A stretch of DNA of 48,167 nucleotides from Chitinophagaceae bacterium (GTDB lineage Bacteria > Bacteroidota > Bacteroidia > Chitinophagales > Chitinophagaceae): NCBI GenBank assembly GCA_025923075.1, contig JAICGN010000025.1, positions 1 to 48,167 of the forward strand, in the 5' to 3' direction. Position numbers and translations under genes: made by a program. Positions 25,288-35,400 of the stretch are shown one piece after another. The notes under the pieces were generated by a model. It saw nothing but the letters and a program-made list of their open reading frames with translations, did no database searches and was not told where the DNA came from. Within the stretch, counting starts at the first letter, position 1, and every line of letters begins with the position of its first letter.

Positions 25288-25869
25288 TTATCGCTTGGCT
25301 AAGTCTGATTTCTTAAAAATATTAGCCACCGCTCTTTGGATCTCTTTATTTGTAAGGTTTCGATTGCTTACTTCAGCTGTGGTCCAACCCTGCCATACTA
25401 TTTTGTCAGTTTTTGCATCAAGCATCGTTACTGTAATAGTTCCTTCTCTGATGACTTTTTCATACGATTCATATCCCAAAAATTGCGAAGGATAATAGAT
25501 CGTCACATAACGCCTCGTGTAAGGATTAAACACTAACCTGCTATAAGGCTGGCTGTAAACTGGTTCTCTTTGTTCTTTACTGGATCTTTCCACGAGCACA
25601 TCGTAATCAAGGATCACATCAGGTTTGTTTTTGGACTCTTTCCAACCGATCTTTTCAAATTCTTTGGTTACCGCCCCCCTGATCTTGGATTCCATCAAAT
25701 CACTTTGGTTTTCCAGTTTACCATTTTCACCATGTAACCATGTAAAGCTTTTATACCTGTTAAAGTTTACTGTGTCGTCTTTTTCTATATGAGCCGAACT
25801 TGCACAGCCAGCAAGTAATCCGATCGTCAATACCGCCACAACTGCTGTTTTCAAATTTATTGTTTTCAT
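25288..25869 (-). CDS. DUF4136 lipoprotein
   Basis: A 193-residue protein with a lipoprotein signal: MKTINLKTAVVAVLTIGLLAGC with lipobox LAGC and lipidated Cys22. The mature domain has the DUF4136 features YKSFTWL, a KEFEKIGWKESKNKPDVILDY-like stretch (ending DVILDYDV), a YTRRYVTIYYPSQFL segment and an IVWQGWTTAEVSN strand near the C-terminus. DUF4136 proteins are common membrane-anchored lipoproteins of unknown role in Bacteroidota and Proteobacteria. It is monocistronic, with its own strong terminator, and lies between tRNA-Glu and a beta-CASP nuclease gene. No enzymatic residues are evident. Confidence 0.88.
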   Translation of the reverse strand: MKTINLKTAVVAVLTIGLLAGCASSAHIEKDDTVNFNRYKSFTWLHGENGKLENQSDLMESKIRGAVTKEFEKIGWKESKNKPDVILDYDVLVERSSKEQREPVYSQPYSRLVFNPYTRRYVTIYYPSQFLGYESYEKVIREGTITVTMLDAKTDKIVWQGWTTAEVSNRNLTNKEIQRAVANIFKKSDLAKR

Positions 25870-25989
25870 AATATGAGTTGTTTTAAAATTCTTACACTAT
25901 AAACGCAATTTTACGTCCCGGGTTTATTAAGGAGTTGTGAAAAAAAAGGCAAGAAAAAGCGAAAGGTTCTATAAACGCGGTCAGATAGG

Positions 25990-27393
25990 CTATGTTAACC
26001 CAATCTCATAATGGATTTCAGGTATCTCGATATCATCAAAACCCTTTCTAATTAAACGAGTTTTGAAGTCTTGTTGTACGTTATATTCTCCATGCACCAG
26101 GAAAAGTTTTTTCACTTGTTTTGGGTCCTGGCAGGCAAGCCACTGACTCAAGTCTTCATAATCTCCATGTGCGCTCATGCTACGAATGGATGCCACTTCG
26201 GCATGAACTTCATGTACTACGCCATAAATTCCTACCTCTTTGGCACCTGCCACCAATCGACCACCAAGAGAATTAGGTTCACAATACCCAGTCATCAAAA
26301 TGGTATTTCGGCTATTTTCAATGTTGTTGCTGATATGGTGTTTTACCCTTCCCGCATCAGCCATTCCACTGGCAGAAATAATAACACAAGGCTCATTGCG
26401 AAAGTTGAGAAGTTTAGATTGGTCAACAGTTTTTATATATTTTAATCCTTTAAAATTAAACGGATCATTATCTGATTGCATCACAAGCTGAATTCTTTTG
26501 TTAAAATTCCCGGAATATTTTTTTACAACCTCGGTCGCCTCGACACTCAAAGGGCTGTCCACGAAATAATCAAGATCAGGCAACCTGTTTTCAAATTCCA
26601 GTTGGTTTAATGCAAAAAGAATTTCCTGTGTTCTGCCGACGCTAAAAGCAGGCATTATCAGCTTTCCTTTTTTTACCATGCATGCTTTTTCGATCCATTG
26701 CAATAACTGGTCAGGCGTTGTGAGATGCTCTTCATGCAGGCTGTTCCCATAAGTAGATTCAAGCAACAGAAATTCTGCCTGCGGAAAATTTTCAGGAGAT
26801 TTTAAAATAATATCACGGTACCGGCCAACATCGGCACTAAACGAAAGTGTTCTTGTATTTCCATCTTCCATTATTCGCAAATGAACACAAGCGCTGCCAA
26901 TAATATGACCGGCATCAGTAAACAACCCCTGCACGCCCTCCATAACATCAAACCAACCATTGTATTCTTCGGTTACAAAATGTTCCTCTGCTTTTTTGGC
27001 ATCTTCAATGGTATACAAAGGAGTAAGATAGGGTTGGCCGGCCGCTGCTCTTCTTTTATTTTCATACTTTATATCGTCTTCTTGTATTTCAGCCGAATCT
27101 GCAAGCAACACGTTGGTAAGTTCTCTTGTTGCAGGTGTACAAAAAATTCGTCCCTTATATCCTTCCTTAATTAATCTTGGAATAAGACCGCTATGATCGA
27201 TATGTGCATGAGAAAGGATCATGGCATCAATTTTCATGGGGTCAAATCCAAAATAACGATTGAGCGCATTTGTTTCTTTTCCCATTCCCTGGAACATACC
27301 GCAGTCAAGCAGCAGTTTCTTTCCATTTTTCAACGTGATCAAATGCTTGCTACCGGTTACACATCTTGCAGCTCCGTGAAATGCTATTTTCAT
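25990..27393 (-). CDS. MBL-fold / beta-CASP RNA-processing hydrolase
   Basis: A 467-residue metallo-beta-lactamase-fold protein with the full two-zinc motif ILSHAHIDHSG near residue 60. The beta-CASP insertion is present: LLESTYGNSLHEE (motif with Asp/Glu-type ligand), PAFSVGRTQEILF, VIISASGMADAGRVKHH and the C-terminal RSMSAHGDYEDL. This combination marks the family of CPSF-73-like and archaeal-type RNA exo/endonucleases found widely in bacteria. It should be cytosolic and act on RNA, although the exact substrate is unknown. I start at 27393 (MKIAFHGAARCVTGSK) because GGAG lies just upstream and the fold begins there; a start four codons earlier is possible. DUF4442 and lysA precede it on the same strand and may share the transcript. 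Confidence 0.9.
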   Translation of the reverse strand: MKIAFHGAARCVTGSKHLITLKNGKKLLLDCGMFQGMGKETNALNRYFGFDPMKIDAMILSHAHIDHSGLIPRLIKEGYKGRIFCTPATRELTNVLLADSAEIQEDDIKYENKRRAAAGQPYLTPLYTIEDAKKAEEHFVTEEYNGWFDVMEGVQGLFTDAGHIIGSACVHLRIMEDGNTRTLSFSADVGRYRDIILKSPENFPQAEFLLLESTYGNSLHEEHLTTPDQLLQWIEKACMVKKGKLIMPAFSVGRTQEILFALNQLEFENRLPDLDYFVDSPLSVEATEVVKKYSGNFNKRIQLVMQSDNDPFNFKGLKYIKTVDQSKLLNFRNEPCVIISASGMADAGRVKHHISNNIENSRNTILMTGYCEPNSLGGRLVAGAKEVGIYGVVHEVHAEVASIRSMSAHGDYEDLSQWLACQDPKQVKKLFLVHGEYNVQQDFKTRLIRKGFDDIEIPEIHYEIGLT

Positions 27394-27473
27394 ACCTCTC
27401 CGCACCCTGAAGGAGAAACGTCGTCGTTCCTCCCAGGAGATTGTTTGTTAATTATAAATTTAGTTGCCATTCC

Positions 27474-27971
27474 TTACTCCCCCTTGGGGGCTTTGGCTTT
27501 AAAAGACCATGTAATAAAAAACTCTGCAATTGTATCGCCTGCTTTATTTTTTCCTATCGTCTTTGCCCTTATTGTTCTTGCTTCGCCAGTTGCCACCGCT
27601 TCTTCGATCACTCTCCTTATTTCCGATCCTGCTTCGCAAACAAATGTAGTTTTGTCAATTGCTTTCTTAAAATACTCTCCTTCGGTCTTTACCACCAGCA
27701 TACTTACTGCCGGTTTTCTTTTGTACAAATGACCTAACGCTAATGCACCGGTACTCATTTCGGCCGCCATGCTTAAACATGCAAAATACGTACTGCGAAA
27801 AGGATTTTGAGAAAACCATTTGAAAGGAACGGTTACTTCACATCGGTTTTCATCAATCGCTTTTACTCTCACCCCGGAAAAATAGGCGCTTGGTAACTTA
27901 GAAAGTAAAAACATTCTAAACTTTAAAGGACTTGTCATTTGCTTTGCAAATAGCTGAAAGCTTGATTCCAT
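27474..27971 (-). CDS. DUF4442 hotdog-fold protein (thioesterase-like)
   Basis: A 165-residue protein. SPLKFRMFLLSKLPSAYFSG, a VPFKWFSQNPFRSTYFACL segment, AAEMSTGALALGHL and the KPAVSMLVVKTEGEYFKKA strand are the usual DUF4442 pattern, a hotdog-fold group related to YiiD-type acyl-CoA thioesterases. No activity is established for close relatives. It starts 20 bases after the lysA stop and is probably cotranscribed with it, though no functional link is evident. The C-terminus (KAPKGE) is encoded by a GC-rich CCCAAGGGGG-type palindrome that resembles other short repeats in the window, so the end of the protein may have been supplied by a repeat. Confidence 0.82.
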   Translation of the reverse strand: MESSFQLFAKQMTSPLKFRMFLLSKLPSAYFSGVRVKAIDENRCEVTVPFKWFSQNPFRSTYFACLSMAAEMSTGALALGHLYKRKPAVSMLVVKTEGEYFKKAIDKTTFVCEAGSEIRRVIEEAVATGEARTIRAKTIGKNKAGDTIAEFFITWSFKAKAPKGE

Positions 27972-27991
27972 TGATGATAAAGTTACATAAT

Positions 27992-29206
27992 CTACAATGC
28001 CTCAATTTGGCCTTTGAGCAGATCTTCCAATTCATCTCTTTTCCGGATCAGGTATGTCTTTCCATCTTTCACCATTACTTCAGCGGGTTTAAATCGTGAG
28101 TTGTAGTGCGAAGACATTTCAAAACAATAAGCACCGGCATTTCTAAAAACAAGATGATCGCCCTCATGTATTTCGGGGAGTTGACGGTCTTCAGCAAACG
28201 TGTCTGTTTCACAAATATTACCAACGATATTATAAGCGCGTTTTGCCCCCGAAAGATTTGAAATATTGTCGATTTCATGGTATGCACCATAAAACATCGG
28301 TCGGATAAAATGATTCAGACCACTATCAACACCTGCAAAAATCTTATTCCCCGCATTTTTGATAACATTTACGGTGGTGATAAAATAACCCGCTTCACTA
28401 ACAATATATTTACCGGGTTCAAACCAAACCTGTAAATGGCGATCATGTTTTTTTTCAAACAAATCAAACTCTTCTTTCACTTTTTTACCCAGTAAAGGAA
28501 TATCGGTTCCTTCTTCGCCAGGCATGTATGGCACTTTGAATCCACCGCCCAAATCCAACACCTGCAGGTCAGGAAAATGTTGTGACACTTCAAACAACAC
28601 TTCAATCCCTTTCGCAAAAACTTCAACATCCTTTATTTCACTTCCGGTATGAATGTGGAGTGTTTTGATGAATAAACCGGTCTCATTGGCAACATCCAGT
28701 ATTTCCTTAATATTTTCAAGCGGCACCCCAAACTTGCTGTTTGCATGACCGGTAGAAATCTTCAGGTTACCACCCGCCATAATATTTGGGCGTAAACGAA
28801 CGCCAACAGGATAACTATGCCCGAATTTCTTTCCGAACTTTATAAGATTTGAAATGCTGTCAATATTGATATGCACACCGATATTTTTTGCTTCTTCTAT
28901 TTCTTCAAAAGCAATATTATTGGAAGTATAAAGAATATTCTGTGGTTCAAAGCCTGCTTTTAATGCAAGCTTTACTTCGTTTACAGAACTGCAGTCAATA
29001 TTACAGCCGATAGAAAGTATGTATTTAAGCACATTGATATTCGTCAAGGCTTTTGCGGCATAGAAGAATTTTGCATCCACTCCATCAAAGGCAGATAATA
29101 ATCTATTATACTGTTCTTTTATTCTTTCAGCATGGTAAACATAAACGGGGGTACCGAATTGCCTTGCTATTTGTTGTAATTGTTCTGCAGAAAGTTGTAG
29201 CGACAT
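27992..29206 (-). CDS. lysA: Diaminopimelate decarboxylase
   Basis: A 404-residue PLP enzyme of the alanine-racemase fold that makes lysine from meso-diaminopimelate. The N-terminal barrel has FFYAAKALTN with PLP Lys52, LHIHTGSEI (PLP-phosphate and His) and LDLGGGFKVPY; the C-terminal part has WFEPGKYIVSEAG, the GNICETDTFAED active-site segment with the substrate-binding Cys, and GAYCFEMSSHYN. Length and motif order fit LysA and not ornithine decarboxylase or carboxynorspermidine decarboxylase. No other lysine gene is adjacent. A TATCTTCG element just upstream of the start resembles a -7 box with one mismatch, but its position would give a nearly leaderless transcript. Confidence 0.94.
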   Translation of the reverse strand: MSLQLSAEQLQQIARQFGTPVYVYHAERIKEQYNRLLSAFDGVDAKFFYAAKALTNINVLKYILSIGCNIDCSSVNEVKLALKAGFEPQNILYTSNNIAFEEIEEAKNIGVHINIDSISNLIKFGKKFGHSYPVGVRLRPNIMAGGNLKISTGHANSKFGVPLENIKEILDVANETGLFIKTLHIHTGSEIKDVEVFAKGIEVLFEVSQHFPDLQVLDLGGGFKVPYMPGEEGTDIPLLGKKVKEEFDLFEKKHDRHLQVWFEPGKYIVSEAGYFITTVNVIKNAGNKIFAGVDSGLNHFIRPMFYGAYHEIDNISNLSGAKRAYNIVGNICETDTFAEDRQLPEIHEGDHLVFRNAGAYCFEMSSHYNSRFKPAEVMVKDGKTYLIRKRDELEDLLKGQIEAL

Positions 29207-29222
29207 GTCGGCGAAGATAGGA

Positions 29223-29262
29223 ACACGGATGACACGGATTTAATGGATTTTCTCGGATTTTT
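29223..29262. repeat. ACACGGAT-type short direct repeats upstream of lysA
   Basis: The segment reads ACACGGATGACACGGATTTA and continues with ATGGATTTTCTCGGATTTTT: four GGAT(T) units at 10- to 12-base intervals. Similar CACGGAT-rich arrays occur as dispersed intergenic elements in Bacteroidota. Function unknown. Confidence 0.5.
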
Positions 29263-29387
29263 TATCCCGTTTGCAGAACCAATCTTTAAAAAACATTTTT
29301 ATAAACGATGCAAAAAGAAAACTGTTTGTTAGGCTATACTAACGAAGAAGGGTGTTTCTTGATTCTCCACCCTACGCGAACCCGGGT

Positions 29388-30101
29388 TTAACCCTCCTCT
29401 CCTTCAGCCGGGTCTTTATTTTCGATTAACTGACCATCTTCTGTTACTGAAAGGTTAACTGCATCTACAGCAGGAGGAACAGGAGCAGCTTCGGTATTTA
29501 CAGCCTCAGATATAAAATCTGTTTCGCTGACAATTGTGGGTTCAATAATTTGCTCAGCGAGTACTTCTTTTATTTTTGGAAGATCTTCAGGTGAGTTAAT
29601 TCCGAAATAATCCATAAAACTTTTTGACGTTGCATATACAAGTGGATGACCGGGCATTGTTTCATTGCGACCACTAATGACGATCAATTCTTTTTCGAGC
29701 AATTTTTGAATGGCATAATCAGCACTCACTCCCCGGATAGCTTCCACCTGGCCCTTTGTTACGGGTTGCTTGTAGGCAATAATGGAAAGGGTTTCCATAG
29801 CGGCTGCTGAAAGTTTCTTTAAAAACTTATCGCCATTCAATTGAGCAATGGTTTTATGATACTCTTTCTTTGTAAGGAACTGCCAACCGCCGCCGCTCTG
29901 AATTACTTCAAATGGATAAAACTCTGCTTTGTATTTTTCAACAATTCCATCCAAAGATGTTTCTACCTGGTCAAGCGAAACCTTGTCATCCATAAAAGAA
30001 AAAGCATTGTTGACAAGATCAACGATCTCCATTGTCGTTAATGGTTTATCGCTCGCAAATATGAGTGCTTCGATGTGCGGTATCAGCTTGTTTATTTCCA
30101 T
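29388..30101 (-). CDS. scpB: SMC-Scp complex subunit ScpB
   Basis: A 237-residue protein with two winged-helix domains. The N-terminal HIEALIFASDKPLTTMEIVDL motif, YHKTIAQLNGDKFLKKLS and the very conserved AAMETLSIIAYKQPVTKGQVEAIRGV are diagnostic of ScpB. ScpB dimers bind the kleisin ScpA and the SMC heads to condense and segregate chromosomes. The C-terminal 50 residues are acidic, low-complexity and poorly conserved (AAPVPPAVDAVN, ENKDPAEGEEG). No scpA is visible in this window, which is common in Bacteroidota. The start codon abuts a CCCCTAAAGGGG palindrome at 30110-30121 that belongs to the C-rich repeat type seen elsewhere here. Confidence 0.94.
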   Translation of the reverse strand: MEINKLIPHIEALIFASDKPLTTMEIVDLVNNAFSFMDDKVSLDQVETSLDGIVEKYKAEFYPFEVIQSGGGWQFLTKKEYHKTIAQLNGDKFLKKLSAAAMETLSIIAYKQPVTKGQVEAIRGVSADYAIQKLLEKELIVISGRNETMPGHPLVYATSKSFMDYFGINSPEDLPKIKEVLAEQIIEPTIVSETDFISEAVNTEAAPVPPAVDAVNLSVTEDGQLIENKDPAEGEEG

Positions 30102-30315
30102 GCCCCTGGCCCCTAAAGGGGAATTTATATGCTACACTACATTCAGATTCTAACATAAATGCTGTGAAGCGGTTTATTAATTTTTGAATAAAGAACTAAA
30201 TGCGTCCTAATAAATATCTGGAAGACGCAACGAATGTACAATCACGGAATCAAAGCCGATAACCCAATTATCAACATACTGTTAAGTGCTATTTCAAGGA
30301 AACAATGAATGTGTA

Positions 30316-30348
30316 ACCTAAGTCTCCCTTTAGGGGGACAGGGGGCGG
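30316..30348 (-). repeat. C-rich CCTGTCCCCCTAAAGGG element after atpG
   Basis: Read on the minus strand this is CCGCCCCCTGTCCCCCTAAA followed by GGGAGACTTAGG, directly after the atpG stop. The same core occurs at 48053-48080 and, diverged, at 46177-46210, each time at the 3' end of a gene and in the gene's own direction. Confidence 0.7.
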
Positions 30349-30350
30349 CT

Positions 30351-31232
30351 TTATCCCTGCAATGCTGCCGCACCACTCACGATCTCCGTTAGCTCAGTTG
30401 TAATTGCAGCTTGTCTTGCACGATTGTAAGAAATTTTCAATGAACGCAGGATTTCATTCGCGTTGTCGCTTGCTTTGTCCATCGCGGTCATTCGTGCACC
30501 GTGTTCAGATGCATTGGAATCCAGAACTGCTTTGTATAGTTGTGTGTTGAGGATCCTTGGCATCAACTCTGCGATCAAATCCTCTTTGGAAGGATCGTAT
30601 ATAAAATCAGCCTTTGTAGCACCAGCTTTTGCTTCAACTTTAGGAATTGGCAAAAATCTTTCTACTTCAAAACGCTGGGTTGCCGCATTCTTAAACTGGC
30701 TGTAAATAATTTCCACCACGTCAAACTCACCATTCTCAAAACTCTTCATTGCCGCTTGCGCAGCTTTTTGCACACTTTCAAAATTCAAATCAAGGAAAAT
30801 ATCTTTATACGCATTAGAAACGCTGTACCGGTTTTTCAAAAAATGTTCGTAGCCTTTTTTACCAATACTCCAGATCGTCACATTCCCTTTCTTAAATTGG
30901 TCAGCATATCTTTCGTTGATGGTCGCTTTAGCAAGCTTGATCAGGTTGGCATTAAAGGCTCCGCAAAGTCCGCGGTCGCTGGTGATAACGATCAATAAAG
31001 CTTTTTGAACCGGTCTTTCTGCTGCAAGAGTCATTCCGGTGCCCCCACCAGCATTGCTCACAATATTGCTCAGCATCTCCTGCATTTTCTTTGCATATGG
31101 ACGCATTTGAATAATTGCATCTTGAGCACGACGCAGCTTAGCGGCGCTAACCATCTTCATTGCCTTGGTAATTTGCTGGGTACTTTGAACTGATTTGATG
31201 CGATTCCGAACTTCTTTCAACTGTCCTGCCAT
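30351..31232 (-). CDS. atpG: ATP synthase F1 gamma subunit
   Basis: A 293-residue central-stalk subunit. The N-terminus LKEVRNRIKSVQSTQQITKAMKMVSAAKLRRAQ and the C-terminus ASDNANEILRSLKISYNRARQAAITTELTEIVSGAAAL form the two long antiparallel helices that turn inside the alpha3-beta3 hexamer; the ITSDRGLCGAFNANL strand is also family-specific. It rotates to couple proton flow through Fo to ATP synthesis at the inner membrane. In this window it is separated from atpA and the other ATP synthase genes: a lipoprotein gene lies upstream and scpB downstream. It probably uses its own promoter, since a perfect TACTTTTG -7 box lies 104 bases before the start. Confidence 0.96.
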   Translation of the reverse strand: MAGQLKEVRNRIKSVQSTQQITKAMKMVSAAKLRRAQDAIIQMRPYAKKMQEMLSNIVSNAGGGTGMTLAAERPVQKALLIVITSDRGLCGAFNANLIKLAKATINERYADQFKKGNVTIWSIGKKGYEHFLKNRYSVSNAYKDIFLDLNFESVQKAAQAAMKSFENGEFDVVEIIYSQFKNAATQRFEVERFLPIPKVEAKAGATKADFIYDPSKEDLIAELMPRILNTQLYKAVLDSNASEHGARMTAMDKASDNANEILRSLKISYNRARQAAITTELTEIVSGAAALQG

Positions 31233-31335
31233 GATATTAATTTTATGTTATATCGGTCATAAAAGTCATATTATTCAAATGGAGCTTCAAAAACTAACCA
31301 ATTGACCTATCTGACGTCTTATCTTTTTCAGGCCG

Positions 31336-31368
31336 CAAAAGTACGGGCTCAGGGGTAAAAAACCACAA
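31336..31368 (-). promoter_or_regulatory. Probable promoter of atpG
   Basis: On the minus strand TACTTTTG (31336-31343) fits TAnnTTTG exactly, with TTG at 31366-31368 and a 22-base spacer, slightly longer than the usual 19-21. It would give a leader of about 95 bases. Confidence 0.45.
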
Positions 31369-31387
31369 GTTTGTTGAAAGAAAATGG

Positions 31388-32098
31388 TTACAAATTAGGG
31401 CCATCTTTGAGTTCAAATTCCCTCTTCAATCCATAATGGATATAGAGCTTCCCACCCTCTTTTGTACCATTTTGCATTGGCTTTTCCACTTCCCTGTGAA
31501 ATTGCAAATTGATAGGTCCATTGATGAGAGCCAACAGCCTGTCTGCTGAAATAACAAGACGGCCATTTTTTACAGTATCTATATCATTAATATCAGCGCT
31601 TTGAAAAGATGTATCAGTCAGTATCACATTCAAGTAAGCAATTGAGTCAAGTCCTTTGAAATTAAAAACAAGATTACCGCGGTTCAGTGTGGATGGCACA
31701 TCCGGATCAAGACTAAACGGTGTAAATTCAAATTCTTCCTTATACTCTTTCCTATTCAAATCAATAAAAGTGATGGAATGTTTGCCTGAAAAGGAGGCAA
31801 TTGGCCTTTGAATTTCATAATACGCACCGGTCACTTTGGCGCTATCAACTTTTAACTGCTCCCCATCAAGCAGTACTTTGCTGGGTTCGTCCAATACCAG
31901 TGTAGTTCCATTTTTCCCGCCCATTCGATATTGAACATTTACCGTCACATCTTCCCTACCTTCTTCTGCCCAGATCTCGTAATCGAAAAATACGGCTTCA
32001 GGGTTTACGTCTTTGCTACTACCGATCTCATCGCTGGTGCAGGAAAAAAGAAAGAACGTTGAGACTGAAGTTAAGGCTAAGAGATATGTACGGCTCAT
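31388..32098 (-). CDS. Lipoprotein of unknown function
   Basis: A 236-residue protein I do not recognise. It carries a lipoprotein signal (MSRTYLLALTSVSTFFLFSC, Cys20), so it should be anchored in a membrane facing the periplasm or cell surface. The mature part is rich in beta-strand-forming residues: a VFFDYEIWAEEGREDVTVNV stretch, a KHSITFIDLNRKEYKEEFEF stretch and a NLVFNFKGLDSIAYLNVILT stretch alternate hydrophobic and polar residues, suggesting one or two Ig-like sandwich domains. No catalytic motif is evident. It is divergent from secA across a 373-base gap and upstream of atpG, with which no functional link is visible. Confidence 0.7.
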   Translation of the reverse strand: MSRTYLLALTSVSTFFLFSCTSDEIGSSKDVNPEAVFFDYEIWAEEGREDVTVNVQYRMGGKNGTTLVLDEPSKVLLDGEQLKVDSAKVTGAYYEIQRPIASFSGKHSITFIDLNRKEYKEEFEFTPFSLDPDVPSTLNRGNLVFNFKGLDSIAYLNVILTDTSFQSADINDIDTVKNGRLVISADRLLALINGPINLQFHREVEKPMQNGTKEGGKLYIHYGLKREFELKDGPNL

Positions 32099-32471
32099 AA
32101 ATTTATTTACTGTTTAATACTTATTGCGATGGTAAAGTTCCTTAATGAAATGATAAACTGCGAAAAGAAGTTTTGACGAAACTTGTTTCGCCATACCAAC
32201 CGTTCCATTATATGCTGAGATTGCTTCGGCTATCGCGAATAAAAATTATACAAAATATTATTTCGACCTCTCAATTTTAATCTGCCAATTAGTACTATGC
32301 TTCGTTGAAATTCAGGAGGGTAAAGCAGAAACTATGCCTTATCTTTGCCCCCCTCCCAAGGCAACACTTTGGAGCTGTCAATTTGGCTACCAACATATTG
32401 TAGCATTTTATTTGACGGGCTAATCACTGTTTTACCACGGTGATTTTCGAACCTTATTAATTAAAGAAGAT
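32099..32471. other. Divergent intergenic region before secA
   Basis: The 373-base gap between the minus-strand lipoprotein and secA holds no gene I can support. It contains a perfect -7 box for secA (32340-32347), followed by a 124-base leader in which no known riboswitch or secM-like small reading frame is evident to me. Confidence 0.5.
32340..32347 (+). promoter_or_regulatory. -7 promoter box upstream of secA
   Basis: TATCTTTG fits TAnnTTTG exactly. No TTG is found at the ideal spacing, so only the -7 element is supported. Confidence 0.4.
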
Positions 32472-35400
32472 ATGAGTTTTTTTTCCAAATTATTTGGCGG
32501 CAGTAAATCGGAGAAGGATGTAAGAAAGATCCAACCACTGGTCGCAACAATCAACCAACATTTTAATTCTTTTCAATCGTTGACCAATGATCAGTTGCGG
32601 AATAAGACAAAAGAGTTCAAGCAGCGAATAAAAGATCATGTTACCGCAATTGATAATGAAATTGCTGCTACCAATAAAAAGGCGGAAGAACTTCACTTCA
32701 ACGACCTTTTTGGCAAAGATGCCATTTACCAGGAAGTGGATAAACTAAAAAAAGACAGGGACAAAAAAATAGAGGAAGCCTTAAAAGAAATTTTACCGGA
32801 AGCATTTGCCGTGGTAAAAGAAACGGCAAGGCGCTTTAAAGAAAATAAGGAAATAATTTCGACGGCTACGGAAATGGACCGTGACCTGAGCGTGAAAAAA
32901 GATTATGTGACAATTGATGGTGACAAATCCATTTTTAGAAATTCATGGACTGCAGCAGGCGGACAAGTTACCTGGAACATGGTGCATTATGACGTGCAGT
33001 TGATTGGCGGGATGGTTCTGCACGAAGGCAAAATTGCTGAGATGGCTACTGGTGAGGGTAAAACGCTTGTCTCTACTTTGCCTGCTTATCTGAATGCACT
33101 TGCGGGGGAAGGAGTGCATATTGTAACGGTAAACGATTACCTCGCACGACGTGACCAGGAATGGAACGGAACTATTTTCGAATGGCTCGGCATAACGGTC
33201 GATTGCATTGATAAACATCAACCTAATAGTGACGACAGAAGAAAAGCTTATCTCGCTGATATAACTTATGGCACCAACAATGAATTTGGTTTTGATTATC
33301 TCCGCGATAACATGGTTCACTCGCCAGAAGAAATGGTGCAACGCAAACATCATTTTGCCATGGTGGATGAAACCGACAGTGTATTGATCGATGATGCACG
33401 AACTCCTTTGATCATTTCTGGTCCTATACCAAGAGGTGAAGATCAGCAGTACCATATTTTAAAACCAAGAGTGCAGCAACTGGTGGAGGCACAGGAAAGG
33501 ATTGTACGCAGCAATTTGAATGAGGCGAAGAAAAGAATTGCCGAAGGCGATGATGATCCCAAAAGCGGAGGGCTTTTATTATTCAGAGCTCATCGTGGTT
33601 TGCCAAAGTATGGTCCTACAATCAAATATTTAAGCGAGCAGGGTATCAGGGTAAAGATGCAAAAGGCCGAAAACTATTACCTCGCCGATCAGCAAAAGGA
33701 AATGCCTAAAGTGGATGAAGAACTCCTTTTTCATATTGATGAAAAGAATAATTCTGTTGATCTTACAGATAAAGGCATTGCAATGATCACCAAGTCAGGT
33801 GAAGATGCTGATTTTTTTGTGTTGCCTGATATTGGTGTGCGTCTTGCAGAAATTGAAAAGGCAGATTCGAATCCCGATGAAAAAATGCATCAAAAGGAAG
33901 ATGCATTGAATGATTTTCGTGTAAAAGCGGACCGTATACATACTGTGCAACAATTATTAAAATCATATACCCTCTTTACCAAAGATGTAGAGTATGTAGT
34001 GCTTGATGGTGCAGTGAAAATAGTAGATGAACAAACGGGGCGTATTCTTGATGGAAGAAGATATTCGGATGGTTTGCACCAGGCTATTGAAGCAAAGGAA
34101 AATGTAAAGATTGAAGCAGCAACACAAACCTATGCCACTATCACGCTGCAAAATTATTTCCGCATGTATCATAAGCTGGCTGGTATGACAGGCACTGCGG
34201 AAACAGAAGCAAAAGAGCTGTGGGATATTTACAAACTTGATGTAGTTACTATTCCTACCAACCTACCCATGGTCCGTAAAGATCACCAGGATCTTGTTTA
34301 CAAAACCAAAAGAGAAAAATATAAATCAGTTATAGATGAGATCGAAGTATTGCGTAATGCAGGCAGACCCGCACTTGTTGGTACTACTTCAGTTGAAGTA
34401 AGTGAGTTATTGAGCAAGATGTTGCAGGTAAAAAAGATCCCCCACAATGTATTGAATGCAAAACAGCATGCACGCGAAGCACAGATCGTTGCGGAAGCTG
34501 GATTACCCGGCGCTATAACTATTGCGACTAATATGGCTGGTCGCGGTACTGATATTAAACTCGGACCCGGTGTAAAAGAAGCAGGTGGGTTAGCGATCAT
34601 AGGTACCGAACGGCATGATAGCCGCCGCGTTGACCGGCAGCTTCGTGGACGTGCAGGAAGACAGGGTGACCCGGGTACTTCCCAATTCTATGTTGCCCTG
34701 GAAGATGATTTGATGCGTATGTTCGGTAGTGAACGGATTGCCAAGATCATGGACCGTCTTGGTTATAAAGAAGGTGAAGTGATACAGCATAGCATGATCA
34801 CTTCAAGTATTGAAAGAGCACAAAAGAAGGTTGAAGAAAATAATTTTGGTATTCGTAAGAGATTGCTGGAGTATGATGACGTGATGAACAAGCAGCGTAA
34901 TGTAGTGTATGGCAAACGTCAACATGCGTTATTTGGAGAAAGACTGGCGCTGGATATTGATAATGCATTTTCCGTAGTAGCCGAAGGGTTGATTAGTATT
35001 TATCGTGAACAGGAAGACTATGAAGGTTTCAAGCTTGATTGCATTGTAAATTTTGGGTTGGACACCAAAATTGAAAAAGACGAATTTCTAAAAACAGATC
35101 AAAATACGCTGGTGGAAAGGTTATACAATGAAGCCACCGAAAATTATGAACGGAAAAAAGAAGAGTTAAAAAAACAATCATTACCTGTATTTAAGAATAT
35201 CCGGGTATCACAGGGAAATCATATTGAAAATGTGATGGTACCCTTTAGTGATGGTCGTAAGATCATCAACGTGCTGACCAACATGCAGAAGACGCTTGAC
35301 ACAAATGGCCAGGAACTTTGTGATTCATTGGAACGTCATATCACACTGGCAGTTATTGATGATGCATGGAAAGAACATTTGCGTGCAATGGATGATCTGA

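Noticed and set aside
27193-27732. 179-residue plus-strand reading frame
   Set aside because: Antisense to the beta-CASP and DUF4442 genes; low-complexity hydrophobic translation, no family features.
32943-33455. 170-residue minus-strand reading frame
   Set aside because: Lies wholly inside secA, which is fully conserved in the other strand.
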